This document shows, in pieces, positions 24,953 to 32,794 of a stretch of DNA of 64,000 nt. Below the pieces are notes generated by a model, which searched no databases, was not told where the DNA came from, and was given only the letters and a program-made list of their open reading frames with translations. Origin of the DNA: Myxococcus stipitatus DSM 14675. Lineage in GTDB: Bacteria > Myxococcota > Myxococcia > Myxococcales > Myxococcaceae. Made by a program: the position numbers and the translations under genes. Position 1 is the stretch's first letter, and each line of letters begins with the position of its first letter. Location of the stretch: assembly GCF_000331735.1 (NCBI RefSeq), contig NC_020126.1:7877501-7941500 (forward strand), written 5' to 3'.

Positions 24953-26935
24953 TCAATCCGATTCCATGAGCCGGGCTCGCGTCAGAACGACTTCATACTC
25001 TTGACGAGATGAACTCCTCCAGAGCCTCAGTCGGACCGGGGTACCAACTTCACCTCGAATCCTCGCGCCCACTGAGGAGGCTTCCTCCCATTCCGCGGCC
25101 GCGCCATCCACTGCGAGCATGGCATCTCCAGCAGCAAGTCCACCGCGCTCTGCTGGGCTCCCGTCAAGAACGCCGCTGATTGTCAGTCGCTGTACCCCAC
25201 CAACAGAAGTCTGCTCACTCGCCCAGACAATTCCTACGCCACCAAATTCGACACCGGGAGCCGCGTCTTTTCTTAGCGGACTCAATGCGATTCGCAGCGG
25301 TCCACTCCAGGATGCAGGCTCCCGAACAACCCATGACCGATAACCACTCGAACTGGCCCAGAGCGCATCCTCCGTCACCGTCAGTCTAAAGCTCCCGTCG
25401 GCAGCGGTCTCAACAACTCCTGGTGTTCCTAAAGATGAAACCTCATCGACCGCATCTGCCCACAGGCCCTGATGCCTTGGTTCATGCTCCGAAATCCGAG
25501 CCCCCGCGAGAGGCTGTCCCGTCTCCAGGTCTGTCACGATGCCTTGCAACAAGTGTCCAGCCGTCAGCGAAATCGTAAGTTGCGTTCTCTCACCAGCCGC
25601 CACCTTCACTGTTGACCGAACGCTCCTTTGAAATCCATCAGCCAGAATCCGAAGCCGATAGACACCAGCAGGCAAGTTGGAGATCTCGAAACGCCCCCGA
25701 GCATCGTGAACAATCCCCCGGTGCCTCAGGCTATCTCGAATCCTACCTCTCGCGAACTCCCCTTCCCTCCAGTATTTCTCAATCAAATACGAGAACCCGG
25801 AAACAGCCTCACCAGTCAACTCAGAGACCACTCTCCCTGAGATTTGACCTGCCGGCGGCAGTCGCAGCCGAACGTCTCGCGCCCCTGCCTTCACAGTCTT
25901 CATCGACTCAGGATCTTTGGAAACGAAGACATCATATTCGTCCTCCTCAAGTGGACCTATCAAGAAACTGCCATCGTCATCGGTCACTGTCTCTTGACGG
26001 GGCTCCATCTCCAGGGCGCTGAGAAGGATGCCCATATCGACCCCTCCGTCATCAACTGGAGCAACATCTCCCATAATCTTCGTACGCCGGAATTCGGCGT
26101 CCGTTGCACTGACCTGAACTCCGGCAACAGGATGCCCCGCAGAATCAAGCACATGGCCTTCGACATACTTCAATTCAGCCTGAGCAGCGTCAGCGTCCAA
26201 GTCCATCACAAAGGGACACTCTGAAGCAATACACAGACAATGAATCCCGGAAAAAGTACCGTTCAACTCAGCCTGAAGAAGAGCATCCGGCACGAACGGG
26301 ATCTTGAACTGTCCGTCGAGATTTGACTCGACCGATTCGGGAACCCCACTGCTCGGGTCCCACCGTCCCGTGGTCAAGAAACGGATCTTTGCGTTTGAAA
26401 CGGGACGGCCGTCAACGCCGTGCACAACACCCTCACAGTACCCCAAAGACTTGAGCGCCAATACAAGCCCATCGACCACTTCCTCCTCGTCGACCGAGAC
26501 AACCAGACCGGGCATACGGGCAGATGGAGCGAACGGCTGGAACCCCTCACTCACCACTCTTACAATCGAATACTCTCCGGATATCGGGGGCTCATACGAA
26601 AAGCGACCATCGACCCCACTCCGAATTGACTCAATACGACCAAGACGTTGAATCGAAATTTCGGCACCTGGGATTCCATCACCACTCTCTTCCGAGATGA
26701 TGCGTCCCGTGAGCATCATCTTTGGCCGAGAAGTATGCGAGACAGTTTCTGGAGTCGGCACAGGTAGCCAGCTGGCAACTCCCGCTCGCACTTCTGCGAC
26801 ATGCGCCCCGGGTTGTATCTCCTGTTCACCATGGCTCGTCCCAACGCAACCAGGAGCGCTGTTCCATCCCCAAAGGACTGCGAGCATCAGCAGTACAACG
26901 CCAGCCAGCAACGACTGGCTCATCCTCCTCGACAT
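24953..26935 (-). CDS. Carboxypeptidase-regulatory repeat protein with C-terminal PDZ domain
   Basis: A 660-residue exported protein. ATG 26935 is preceded by GAGGGGAG; a longer start at 26968 is possible. There is an N-terminal membrane segment (SLLAGVVLLMLAVLWGW). At least five carboxypeptidase-regulatory-like (Ig/transthyretin) beta domains follow, each with a G-x-V/I-x-D/E-G-x-P-x-A pattern: LTGRIISEESGDGIPGAEIS, CEGVVHGVDGRPVSNAKI, EGHVLDSAGHPVAGVQVS, ISGRVVSELTGEAVSG and LQGIVTDLETGQPLAGARIS. The last ~100 residues look like a PDZ domain (SGVLDGSPAERGGLAAGDAM). It is probably an adhesive or scaffold envelope protein. The gene is visibly less GC-rich than its surroundings, suggesting horizontal origin together with the neighbouring toxin locus. 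Confidence 0.8.
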   Translation of the reverse strand: MSRRMSQSLLAGVVLLMLAVLWGWNSAPGCVGTSHGEQEIQPGAHVAEVRAGVASWLPVPTPETVSHTSRPKMMLTGRIISEESGDGIPGAEISIQRLGRIESIRSGVDGRFSYEPPISGEYSIVRVVSEGFQPFAPSARMPGLVVSVDEEEVVDGLVLALKSLGYCEGVVHGVDGRPVSNAKIRFLTTGRWDPSSGVPESVESNLDGQFKIPFVPDALLQAELNGTFSGIHCLCIASECPFVMDLDADAAQAELKYVEGHVLDSAGHPVAGVQVSATDAEFRRTKIMGDVAPVDDGGVDMGILLSALEMEPRQETVTDDDGSFLIGPLEEDEYDVFVSKDPESMKTVKAGARDVRLRLPPAGQISGRVVSELTGEAVSGFSYLIEKYWREGEFARGRIRDSLRHRGIVHDARGRFEISNLPAGVYRLRILADGFQRSVRSTVKVAAGERTQLTISLTAGHLLQGIVTDLETGQPLAGARISEHEPRHQGLWADAVDEVSSLGTPGVVETAADGSFRLTVTEDALWASSSGYRSWVVREPASWSGPLRIALSPLRKDAAPGVEFGGVGIVWASEQTSVGGVQRLTISGVLDGSPAERGGLAAGDAMLAVDGAAAEWEEASSVGARIRGEVGTPVRLRLWRSSSRQEYEVVLTRARLMESD

Positions 26936-27039
26936 GCGTCTCCCCTCAGGGACTATCCTTGAGTCCATTTGTTTGCAGGCTCGTAAATGAATTCTCCATT
27001 ACTGGGAATACCCCGCCAGTGCGATTGACTTCCCAATCG

Positions 27040-27320
27040 GAATGTCAATGTCGCTAGCGATGCTGCGAGTAATCCCCCGGCCCAAGTGCAGAACACCGTG
27101 GCCTCGCGCTCTCTCCGTCAGTCCATTCGAAGGCTATGGACGCTGCGGTACTGGCCCAGTCTGCCAGGTCAATCGCTTTAGACGCCCAGGCGAGCGGATA
27201 GGTCGACCCGCCGCGAACGGCCAGATGTCCTCCGCCTCCTGCCCGTCTCATCCAGCGGAGCCTCCAGGCGCCAGTTCCCGACCTGGACGTCATCTCGAGG
27301 CCTTCAGTACATCGTCTGAC
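27040..27320 (-). pseudogene. Internally deleted Imm11-like immunity gene relic
   Basis: Reading the minus strand, the region near 27320-27165 matches the start of the intact immunity gene: DDVQVGNWRLEAPLDETG against EDVRAGYWYLGDPLDGTG, then after a frameshift EDIWPFAAGRPIRSPGRL against EDIWQFAAGAPIQPPGRL. The stretch 27150-27040 then matches the intact gene's 3' half (CGCTGCGGTACTGGCCCAG against CGCTCCGGTACTTGCCCAG, and the following ~80 bp). About 250 bp between the two halves are missing and stops interrupt the frame. It is a non-functional paralogue lying directly downstream of the working immunity gene. Confidence 0.8.
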
Positions 27321-27346
27321 TCAAGGTCATCGCGGCCCCTTCGGCT

Positions 27347-27922
27347 CTACACTTCCTCGAACTTCGATCCAGAGGTCTTCGCGGCTTCCATTGCGGCCTT
27401 GATATCTTCGGAGACAATCAGCCCGAGCGGCCATCCCCAGGTGCGGAAGACCTTGGTATCGCCCACCTTCGAGCGGTCAATCTTCATTCCCGCCACGCTC
27501 CGGTACTTGCCCAGCATTTCCGGACGATCATCCTCTGGCTTCCAGAGCAGAATCTCTCTCGACGCCTTGTCGTCGATGCACCGAACAGTCTTCGTGGCCA
27601 CGAGCATGACGTACTGCTCCGGATAGCCTTTGACGTCGACGGGAATGAGTTGCACATCTCCCGGAGCTCGCTCCGCGAAGATGGTCGCGACCCTGACATG
27701 GACAATGGGAGTCACTCCAACGCCTGCGGTGCTGAAGTCCAGGCTCCGCCCGGGCTCCCTGATGGGAAACGTCAGCCGACCCGGAGGCTGGATAGGAGCG
27801 CCTGCCGCGAACTGCCAGATGTCCTCGACCTCCTGACCAGTCCCATCCAATGGGTCTCCGAGATACCAGTACCCTGCCCGCACATCTTCCCTGAGTTTGA
27901 AGTATCGAGTGAAGTCCGACAT
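27347..27922 (-). CDS. Imm11-like (DUF1629-type) immunity protein
   Basis: A 191-residue cytosolic protein with no signal peptide, starting MSDFTRYFKLREDVRAGYWY. The pattern is that of the imm11 family common in myxobacteria: YWYLGDPLD near the start, IWQFAAGAPI, CIDDKASREILLW, RSVAGMKIDRSKVGDTKVFR, and a C-terminal FRTWGWPLGLIVSEDIKAAM. It lies 10 bp downstream of the AHH-nuclease lipoprotein gene on the same strand, the standard toxin-immunity order, and is expected to bind and block that nuclease. A decayed second copy follows it (27040-27320). Family assignment is from recalled sequence style; the pairing is by position. Confidence 0.8.
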   Translation of the reverse strand: MSDFTRYFKLREDVRAGYWYLGDPLDGTGQEVEDIWQFAAGAPIQPPGRLTFPIREPGRSLDFSTAGVGVTPIVHVRVATIFAERAPGDVQLIPVDVKGYPEQYVMLVATKTVRCIDDKASREILLWKPEDDRPEMLGKYRSVAGMKIDRSKVGDTKVFRTWGWPLGLIVSEDIKAAMEAAKTSGSKFEEV

Positions 27923-27932
27923 GATGGCCTTC

Positions 27933-29279
27933 CTAGCGGGCTCCCTTGCGTCGAGTCAAAAGGCTGTTGAGTTCTGTTCCTCGGGTCACGGCCTCTTTGG
28001 CGAGAGTACGAAGCTCGCCTCGGAGGGCCTTCTGGCAATCCGCCACCTTGCGACATGTCCCCAAGGCCGTTCTCAGGCGCTCAAAGACAAAGGAGTGATA
28101 CTGCTCGGGGTGCGGCCCCTTGTGGCCCGAGACCCTGACGATGTTTTCGGGGTCTTTCAACTCCATCCCAGCCCTTGTGAACAGCTCCCTGAATCTGGGT
28201 GACCACGGTCCACCGCGTGCGGCGGAGATGTCGTTCTTGTTAGTGGCGATGTGGTGGCGGTGCCCACCGCCCATCCCCTGCCCCGCCATCGCCAGTGCAT
28301 TGGGGGCGAGCGCGATGGTGAAGCCCTCCGCCGACACCGCGACGGAACGCACTCCCGCCAGCGCAGGAAACGAGATGCCCGCCTGGGACTCCACGGCGAG
28401 CGCCGCTTGAGCAGACCCAGGCAGCCGCCCTGCCTTCGCGACCAGCCCCGCTGTACTCCCAACAGCGGCCGTCGCCAGCACCACGAAGACACGCGCCGCG
28501 TTCTCCCCGAGCACCTCCCCATACGCCTCACCCGCCGCGCTGAGCTGCGCGAAGGTCGTGGCCCGCTCCACCTCGCGCACCAAGGTCAGCCACCCGTCCA
28601 GCAGCCGCCACACCGTATCCACCCCCAGGTAGGCAATCGCCAGGGCCGTCAGTGTCGCCGCGACACCCTTCGAGACAGGCTCCGGCAGAACCCACAGCAT
28701 GAGGTACATCGTCGCGGCGGCGGTCACCGTGGCCATGACCGCTCCAGGGTCCGCCATGTCCTCCAGCGCCTCGGCCGTCTCCTCCCACACCGAATCCATC
28801 GCAATGGCAAACGCCACCGTGTACTTGCCGTCGCTGGCCAGCAACGGCCCCTCCTCCAGCAGCCGCAGGCAGTCGCCCGGCTGGTCCTTCCGTTTGCACC
28901 ACTGACCGTACGCGCGCGTCAACTCATCGTCCGCATAGGACTCCAACAGGTGAGGCCCCTCCGCGTCCGCGCGACGCAGAGGCGTCAGGCGAGGTGGACG
29001 GCTCTCATAGCGATACACCCCGCTTCGAGATGGCACACCGAAGAGCTCTCGCGCCCCCTGCATCGGATTGCGGAATGGACGCACGTCCCGAGCAAGCTCC
29101 ACGATGCTCTCTTCGAACTCATCGTCGTCGAGTTCGGCCGCATCCGGCTCCGCGCCCGGCTCCTCGCGCGGCGTGACCACGAAAGAGTCACGCCCGGTCT
29201 CCAGCCGGACGACTCGACTCGTCGCACAGCCGGTGATGGTCACGAGCAAGAGCAGCGGCAGCGCCCAGCGAACCCACAT
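27933..29279 (-). CDS. SitA-like polymorphic toxin lipoprotein with AHH nuclease domain
   Basis: A 448-residue protein. The lipobox is ALPLLLLVTITGC with lipidated Cys18, followed by ATSRVVRLETGRDSFVVTPRE, a leader seen in SitA5-type myxobacterial toxins. The middle region (residues ~100-330) is helical with hydrophobic stretches (VMATVTAAATMYLMLWVLPE, GVAATLTALAIAYLGVDTVW), a conserved delivery region in such toxins. The C-terminus (~335-448) is an AHH-type nuclease: GGHRHHIATNKND, then RFRELFTRAGMELKDPENIV and HKGPHPEQYHSFVFERL. SitA lipoproteins are passed between kin cells by TraA/TraB outer-membrane exchange and kill recipients lacking the matching immunity protein. The immunity gene follows at 10 bp. 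Confidence 0.85.
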   Translation of the reverse strand: MWVRWALPLLLLVTITGCATSRVVRLETGRDSFVVTPREEPGAEPDAAELDDDEFEESIVELARDVRPFRNPMQGARELFGVPSRSGVYRYESRPPRLTPLRRADAEGPHLLESYADDELTRAYGQWCKRKDQPGDCLRLLEEGPLLASDGKYTVAFAIAMDSVWEETAEALEDMADPGAVMATVTAAATMYLMLWVLPEPVSKGVAATLTALAIAYLGVDTVWRLLDGWLTLVREVERATTFAQLSAAGEAYGEVLGENAARVFVVLATAAVGSTAGLVAKAGRLPGSAQAALAVESQAGISFPALAGVRSVAVSAEGFTIALAPNALAMAGQGMGGGHRHHIATNKNDISAARGGPWSPRFRELFTRAGMELKDPENIVRVSGHKGPHPEQYHSFVFERLRTALGTCRKVADCQKALRGELRTLAKEAVTRGTELNSLLTRRKGAR

Positions 29280-29558
29280 GAAGTGTCCCCCCAGCAGGGC
29301 CCGCGAACCTCACGGGCCATCCGCGGCAATAGCAGGGCACACCGACAATCCACGAAGCCCATCGACTTCGCAGCAGGCTCTCCATGCAGCATCCACCTCG
29401 ACTGACGGTGAGGGACTCCCGCCAGCAGTCGAAGACGACTCGCCCCCCTGCTCACAATTGTCGTGGAGGCGACATGAAGCCCCACCAAACGCTTCGCCAC
29501 CAACGAGGGGCTCCCGTGAAGGAGGACTCCGAGGCCACCGTGTCGCGCGGCGTGCTGG

Positions 29559-30170
29559 CTACTCCGCGCGCGAGTGGTGACTGACGTCAGCCCTCGGCTT
29601 CCGGGTGGCTCGGTTGACCGCGCTCCTGACGACGTTTCCTTCGCTGTCCTTGTAGATCACGTTCGTCGTCACCAGGTCCGCCGTGACGGCATACACAATC
29701 GTCGCCGTCTGGTTCCTGGCGGGATTGAGCAGGCTCCAGGTCAGCTCCCGACGAGCCGCATCCCAATGGCCTTCGAACTCACTGACCAGTCCAATCGACG
29801 AGTAATACCACCGGCGGTACACGGCCCTGCCCGTGTCATACCCGTAGAGGATGAAATACTCCTCACGCGTTGAGCCATTCGTCGCCTGGCCATCGACGCG
29901 GATGAACTGCCCGTTGAGCAACTGCTGGCCCACCGCCTGGCCCGTGAAGTGAACGCCCTGCTGGGACTGGGCGTTCGGCGCCACCTGGATATCGAGCGTC
30001 CACTCCCCCACCCACGGAGCCAGGACCTGCAACTCCGCGGGCGCCGGGTTGCCCGCGTAGGGAAGCCGAACCTCCGGAGACGGGCTTGGCGCATGCGCGG
30101 CGCAGGAGATCGCCGAGACCGCCAGCAACAAGAGACTCACGGGAAGCGTTCGAGATGGGGCAGGGCGCAT
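29559..30170 (-). CDS. DUF1579-like lipoprotein
   Basis: A 203-residue protein with a lipoprotein-type signal (SLLLLAVSAISC). The mature part looks like the DUF1579/heme-binding-like beta barrel family: LAPWVGEWTLDIQ, GRAVYRRWYYSSIGLVSEFE, GHWDAARRELTWSL. These are small lipocalin-like proteins of unknown ligand. The C-terminal tail (RATRKPRADVSHHSRAE) is extra. The 279 bp between it and the toxin gene start (29280-29558) shows no gene and probably holds the toxin promoter. Confidence 0.75.
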   Translation of the reverse strand: MRPAPSRTLPVSLLLLAVSAISCAAHAPSPSPEVRLPYAGNPAPAELQVLAPWVGEWTLDIQVAPNAQSQQGVHFTGQAVGQQLLNGQFIRVDGQATNGSTREEYFILYGYDTGRAVYRRWYYSSIGLVSEFEGHWDAARRELTWSLLNPARNQTATIVYAVTADLVTTNVIYKDSEGNVVRSAVNRATRKPRADVSHHSRAE

Positions 30171-30260
30171 GGGTGCTCAGCTCCAGGAACGCACGGCGTT
30201 GCGCGCTCCCTGTTGGATGCGGTCCCCGGAATAGTCCTCGCGCACCTCACACGCCGCTCG

Positions 30261-30320
30261 CGTCGCCGAACACGCGACTCACGTCGCCGAACACGCAACC
30301 CACATCGCCGAATCGAGCCC
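30261..30320. repeat. 21-bp tandem repeat, about 2.7 copies
   Basis: Units at 30261-30281, 30282-30302 and a partial one from 30303 share CGTCGCCGAACACGCRACYCA. They lie in the 237-bp gap (30171-30407) between the DUF1579 gene and the next minus-strand gene. There is no coding role; a 7-codon unit could once have been translated. No other feature was seen in this gap. Confidence 0.7.
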
Positions 30321-30407
30321 CCAGGTGTCTCACGGTCAGAAACGTCCGTGCTTGAAGCACTTCCGATTCCTGGGCGCCCCCCGTGCCGAGCCCCGACTCG
30401 CTCCGGG

Positions 30408-30791
30408 CTATCTCGCCTGATAGCTGTCCGAACGCCCGCCGCGGGGGCGACGCACCCTCAGATGCGGCCGCCCGACGTGGAGGCGATGCTTGGGCTTTCG
30501 CCGGATGAAACCACTCGCATCACCTCGCCGGTAGCACGTGAGGAGGCGCTCCTCATCACTCACCAGGACAATCCAGCCCCTCGCCTGCCTCGCCAACGTC
30601 GTGCCCCGGAGGTGCTCCGGCAGGTCTCGCTCCAGCACCGTGATGTGTGTGGCTCCCGCCGCCCGGATGCGCTGACCGAAGTCCAGGATGAGCTCGAGAA
30701 CTTCCTTTCGCAGCACCCCCACCGCGCTGCGCTCGAGGAACGTGAAGGTGGCAGAAGAAGCACGAGAGACGGACGGACGGCACCGGGCCAT
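30408..30791 (-). CDS. Small hypothetical protein
   Basis: A 127-residue protein from ATG 30791, preceded by a good AGGAGGAA six bases upstream, the main reason to accept it. The middle reads ATHITVLERDLPEHLRG, then ARGWIVLVSDEERLLTCYRR and GDASGFIRRKPKHRL, an alpha/beta pattern that ends like small proteins with a terminal RRKxKxRL motif. The last ~20 residues are Arg-rich and low complexity. No signal peptide and no family name can be given. It stands alone between the accessory region and the lipid-metabolism genes. Confidence 0.6.
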   Translation of the reverse strand: MARCRPSVSRASSATFTFLERSAVGVLRKEVLELILDFGQRIRAAGATHITVLERDLPEHLRGTTLARQARGWIVLVSDEERLLTCYRRGDASGFIRRKPKHRLHVGRPHLRVRRPRGGRSDSYQAR

Positions 30792-30901
30792 GGCGGATTC
30801 CTCCTGTGGCCCTGTCCCTTTTCACGTGCCGTTCCAACCCTCCCCTCACGCGATTCCAAGGGGTTGCACCCGTCACCACCGCTCCACCGCGCGACATTTC
30901 G

Positions 30902-31780
30902 TCAACGCGGCGCCGACACCGTGACAGCACGACGCATCGGCCCCCAGCGAGCAACCAGCCTCGGATACAGCGCCCGGAAGCCCAAGAACCACACCCCGCC
31001 CGCGAGCAGGTCCACCGCGTAGTGGTAGCGCAGCACCAACGTCGACACGCACAGCAGCACCGCCACCGGCACCATCCACCGGAACCTCCGGGGATTCGCA
31101 CGCGCGTCATGCCCCAGCAGCACCAGGGTGATGAACACATGCAGGCTCGGGAACGCGTCGTAGGTCGACGAGCCGCTCTCCACCACCAGCGCATTCAGCC
31201 GCGTCACCCACCCACCCTCGATGGGCACCGTGAACAGCTCGGGATACGCCGCCACCGGCCCCATGGCCGGGACCAGGTAGTAGCCCACGATTCCCGGCAC
31301 ATACGCCGAGAAGACCTGACCGAAGAACGCCTCCGCCTTCTCACGAGGCCCCACCACCGCCCAGAGCATCGCCAGGTGCAGATACACGTGGAACGAGAGA
31401 TACGCCGCGCTGAACACCTCGTTCACCCACGGCACACTCCAGCGCTGAAGCCAGACCGCGGGCGTCGTCCCACCGAAGACTCGCGCGTCCACACCGAACA
31501 GCCACGCATCCCACGTCCCGAGCCCCAGCGCGGGAACCGCGTCCTTCACCGACGCATAGAAGAAGAACGTCGCGACATACGCCAGGAGCAGCCGCACCCG
31601 GAAGACCTGTGCCCAGCCATCCAGCCGCGCGAGCACCGCCACCGTCAGGATGAACAGTCCCGTCGCCCCGAGCATCCGGAACGACCCCGCCGACGCCCCC
31701 GTCTCGAACAGGAGCACTCCCGACAGCATCACCCCCAGCGCCGCCAGCAACACCTCATGGAGATACGGACGCTCAGACAT
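30902..31780 (-). CDS. PAP2 family membrane protein (IPC-synthase/AUR1-like)
   Basis: A 292-residue polytopic membrane protein with about six helices. The C-terminal half has PAP2 motifs: STYDAFPSLHVFITLVLLG (motif C2 with Ser and His) and RYHYAVDLLAGGVWF (motif C3 HxxxD). The motif order and size fit the PAP2_3/AUR1-like branch, which moves phospho-head groups between lipids, such as inositol phosphorylceramide synthase. The start codon overlaps the stop of the upstream desaturase by 8 bp, so the two are co-translated. A role in sphingolipid or phospholipid head-group remodelling is inferred; simple lipid phosphatase activity is an alternative. Confidence 0.85.
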   Translation of the reverse strand: MSERPYLHEVLLAALGVMLSGVLLFETGASAGSFRMLGATGLFILTVAVLARLDGWAQVFRVRLLLAYVATFFFYASVKDAVPALGLGTWDAWLFGVDARVFGGTTPAVWLQRWSVPWVNEVFSAAYLSFHVYLHLAMLWAVVGPREKAEAFFGQVFSAYVPGIVGYYLVPAMGPVAAYPELFTVPIEGGWVTRLNALVVESGSSTYDAFPSLHVFITLVLLGHDARANPRRFRWMVPVAVLLCVSTLVLRYHYAVDLLAGGVWFLGFRALYPRLVARWGPMRRAVTVSAPR

Positions 31781-32708
31781 CCGCGGGACGGCTCCGCCGA
31801 GCCTCTCGCATCAGCCCTCCACTGACGACGCCCCAGACGAACGAGGCATACGATGGAATGAAGGGCGCCCCCTGCGACACCAGCTCCGCCCGGAGCGCAC
31901 CGTGCAGCGCCGGCAGGTTGTACCAGGGCACTCGCGGGTACAGGTGGTGCTCCAGGTGGTAGTTCTCATTGCACATGAAGAACCGCGTCACCGGGTTGGT
32001 GAGGATGGTCCGGGTCCCTCGGACGGGGTGGTCCGCATCCGCCAGGAACGTGTGCTGACTCATCCCTCGGATGTTCACCATCGTGTTGATGATGACCATC
32101 GGGATGAGCCAGCCATGCAGCAACACCTGCCACGGAACGAAGACCCCCGCGAGCACGCAGCCCGCGATGACCATCGCCACCTCGCAGCCCATCCACCGCT
32201 TCTCGGATGCCGTGCCGTGCTTCCATCCCAGGATGGGAATCATCGTGATGTACGCGGGATACCCCAAGAGCAACCGCCCCACGTGCATCAACAGCTCCAG
32301 CCACCGCCGCCCCGTGTAGTTGGCGTAGTGGTCCGGGTCCAAGCCTCCCCCCAGGTCGCGATGGTGCCGCAGGTGCAAGACCTTGTAGGCCGCGAAGTTC
32401 TGCAGCACGGGCCACGCGCACAACATGCCGCCCAACCGGTTCAGCCACGGGCGCGATGACAACCCGCCATGAACCGCCTCGTGGGTGAACAGGCTGATGC
32501 CGTGCAACGAAGCCGCCGAGAGGACGTAGAGCACCACGCGGGCGCTCCATCCCCACGGCGAGGACTCTTCTCGCGACAGCAGCACCGCCCCCCAGACCGA
32601 CACACCCAGGAGCAGCACGAACGCCCCCAGCCGTGGAAGGTGGCGCGCGTCCACCCGCTCGAGCTCTCGTAGGTTCTCGGAAGAAAGGGAGAAGGGCAGC
32701 ATCGGCAT
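31773..32708 (-). CDS. Membrane fatty acid desaturase
   Basis: A ~311-residue di-iron desaturase/hydroxylase. Three His boxes are visible: LFTHEAVHGG (HxxxH), VLHLRHHRDLGGG (HxxHH-type) and NENYHLEHHLYPRVPWYNLP (HxxHH), plus MSQHTFLADADHP. Hydrophobic pairs flank them (LGAFVLLLGVSVWGAVLL; VAMVIAGCVLAGVFV). It resembles fatty acid or sphingolipid delta-4-type desaturases; the exact lipid substrate is open. The start is uncertain: ATG 32708 or 32702 with weak SD, or an upstream GTG at 32786. It is co-translated with the PAP2 gene and divergent from the BtaA-like cassette. Confidence 0.85.
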   Translation of the reverse strand: MPMLPFSLSSENLRELERVDARHLPRLGAFVLLLGVSVWGAVLLSREESSPWGWSARVVLYVLSAASLHGISLFTHEAVHGGLSSRPWLNRLGGMLCAWPVLQNFAAYKVLHLRHHRDLGGGLDPDHYANYTGRRWLELLMHVGRLLLGYPAYITMIPILGWKHGTASEKRWMGCEVAMVIAGCVLAGVFVPWQVLLHGWLIPMVIINTMVNIRGMSQHTFLADADHPVRGTRTILTNPVTRFFMCNENYHLEHHLYPRVPWYNLPALHGALRAELVSQGAPFIPSYASFVWGVVSGGLMREARRSRPADV

Positions 32709-32794
32709 GGACTGTCGAAGGAAGGGGCGCCGTCGTTTTCGGCAAACCGAATCATGCCCTAGAATCCACTCCTTCGCCGGAGCCACCTCGCCCC

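Noticed and set aside
24953..26935. Assigning the beta-repeat protein as SitB, helper of SitA
   Set aside because: SitB genes lie upstream of sitA in the described operons, while this gene is downstream of the immunity gene. No sequence reason to call it SitB was found.
26697..27626. Plus-strand frames of 97-194 codons in the lower-GC region
   Set aside because: They cross the start of the PDZ gene, the immunity relic and part of the intact immunity gene, without domain features or SD.
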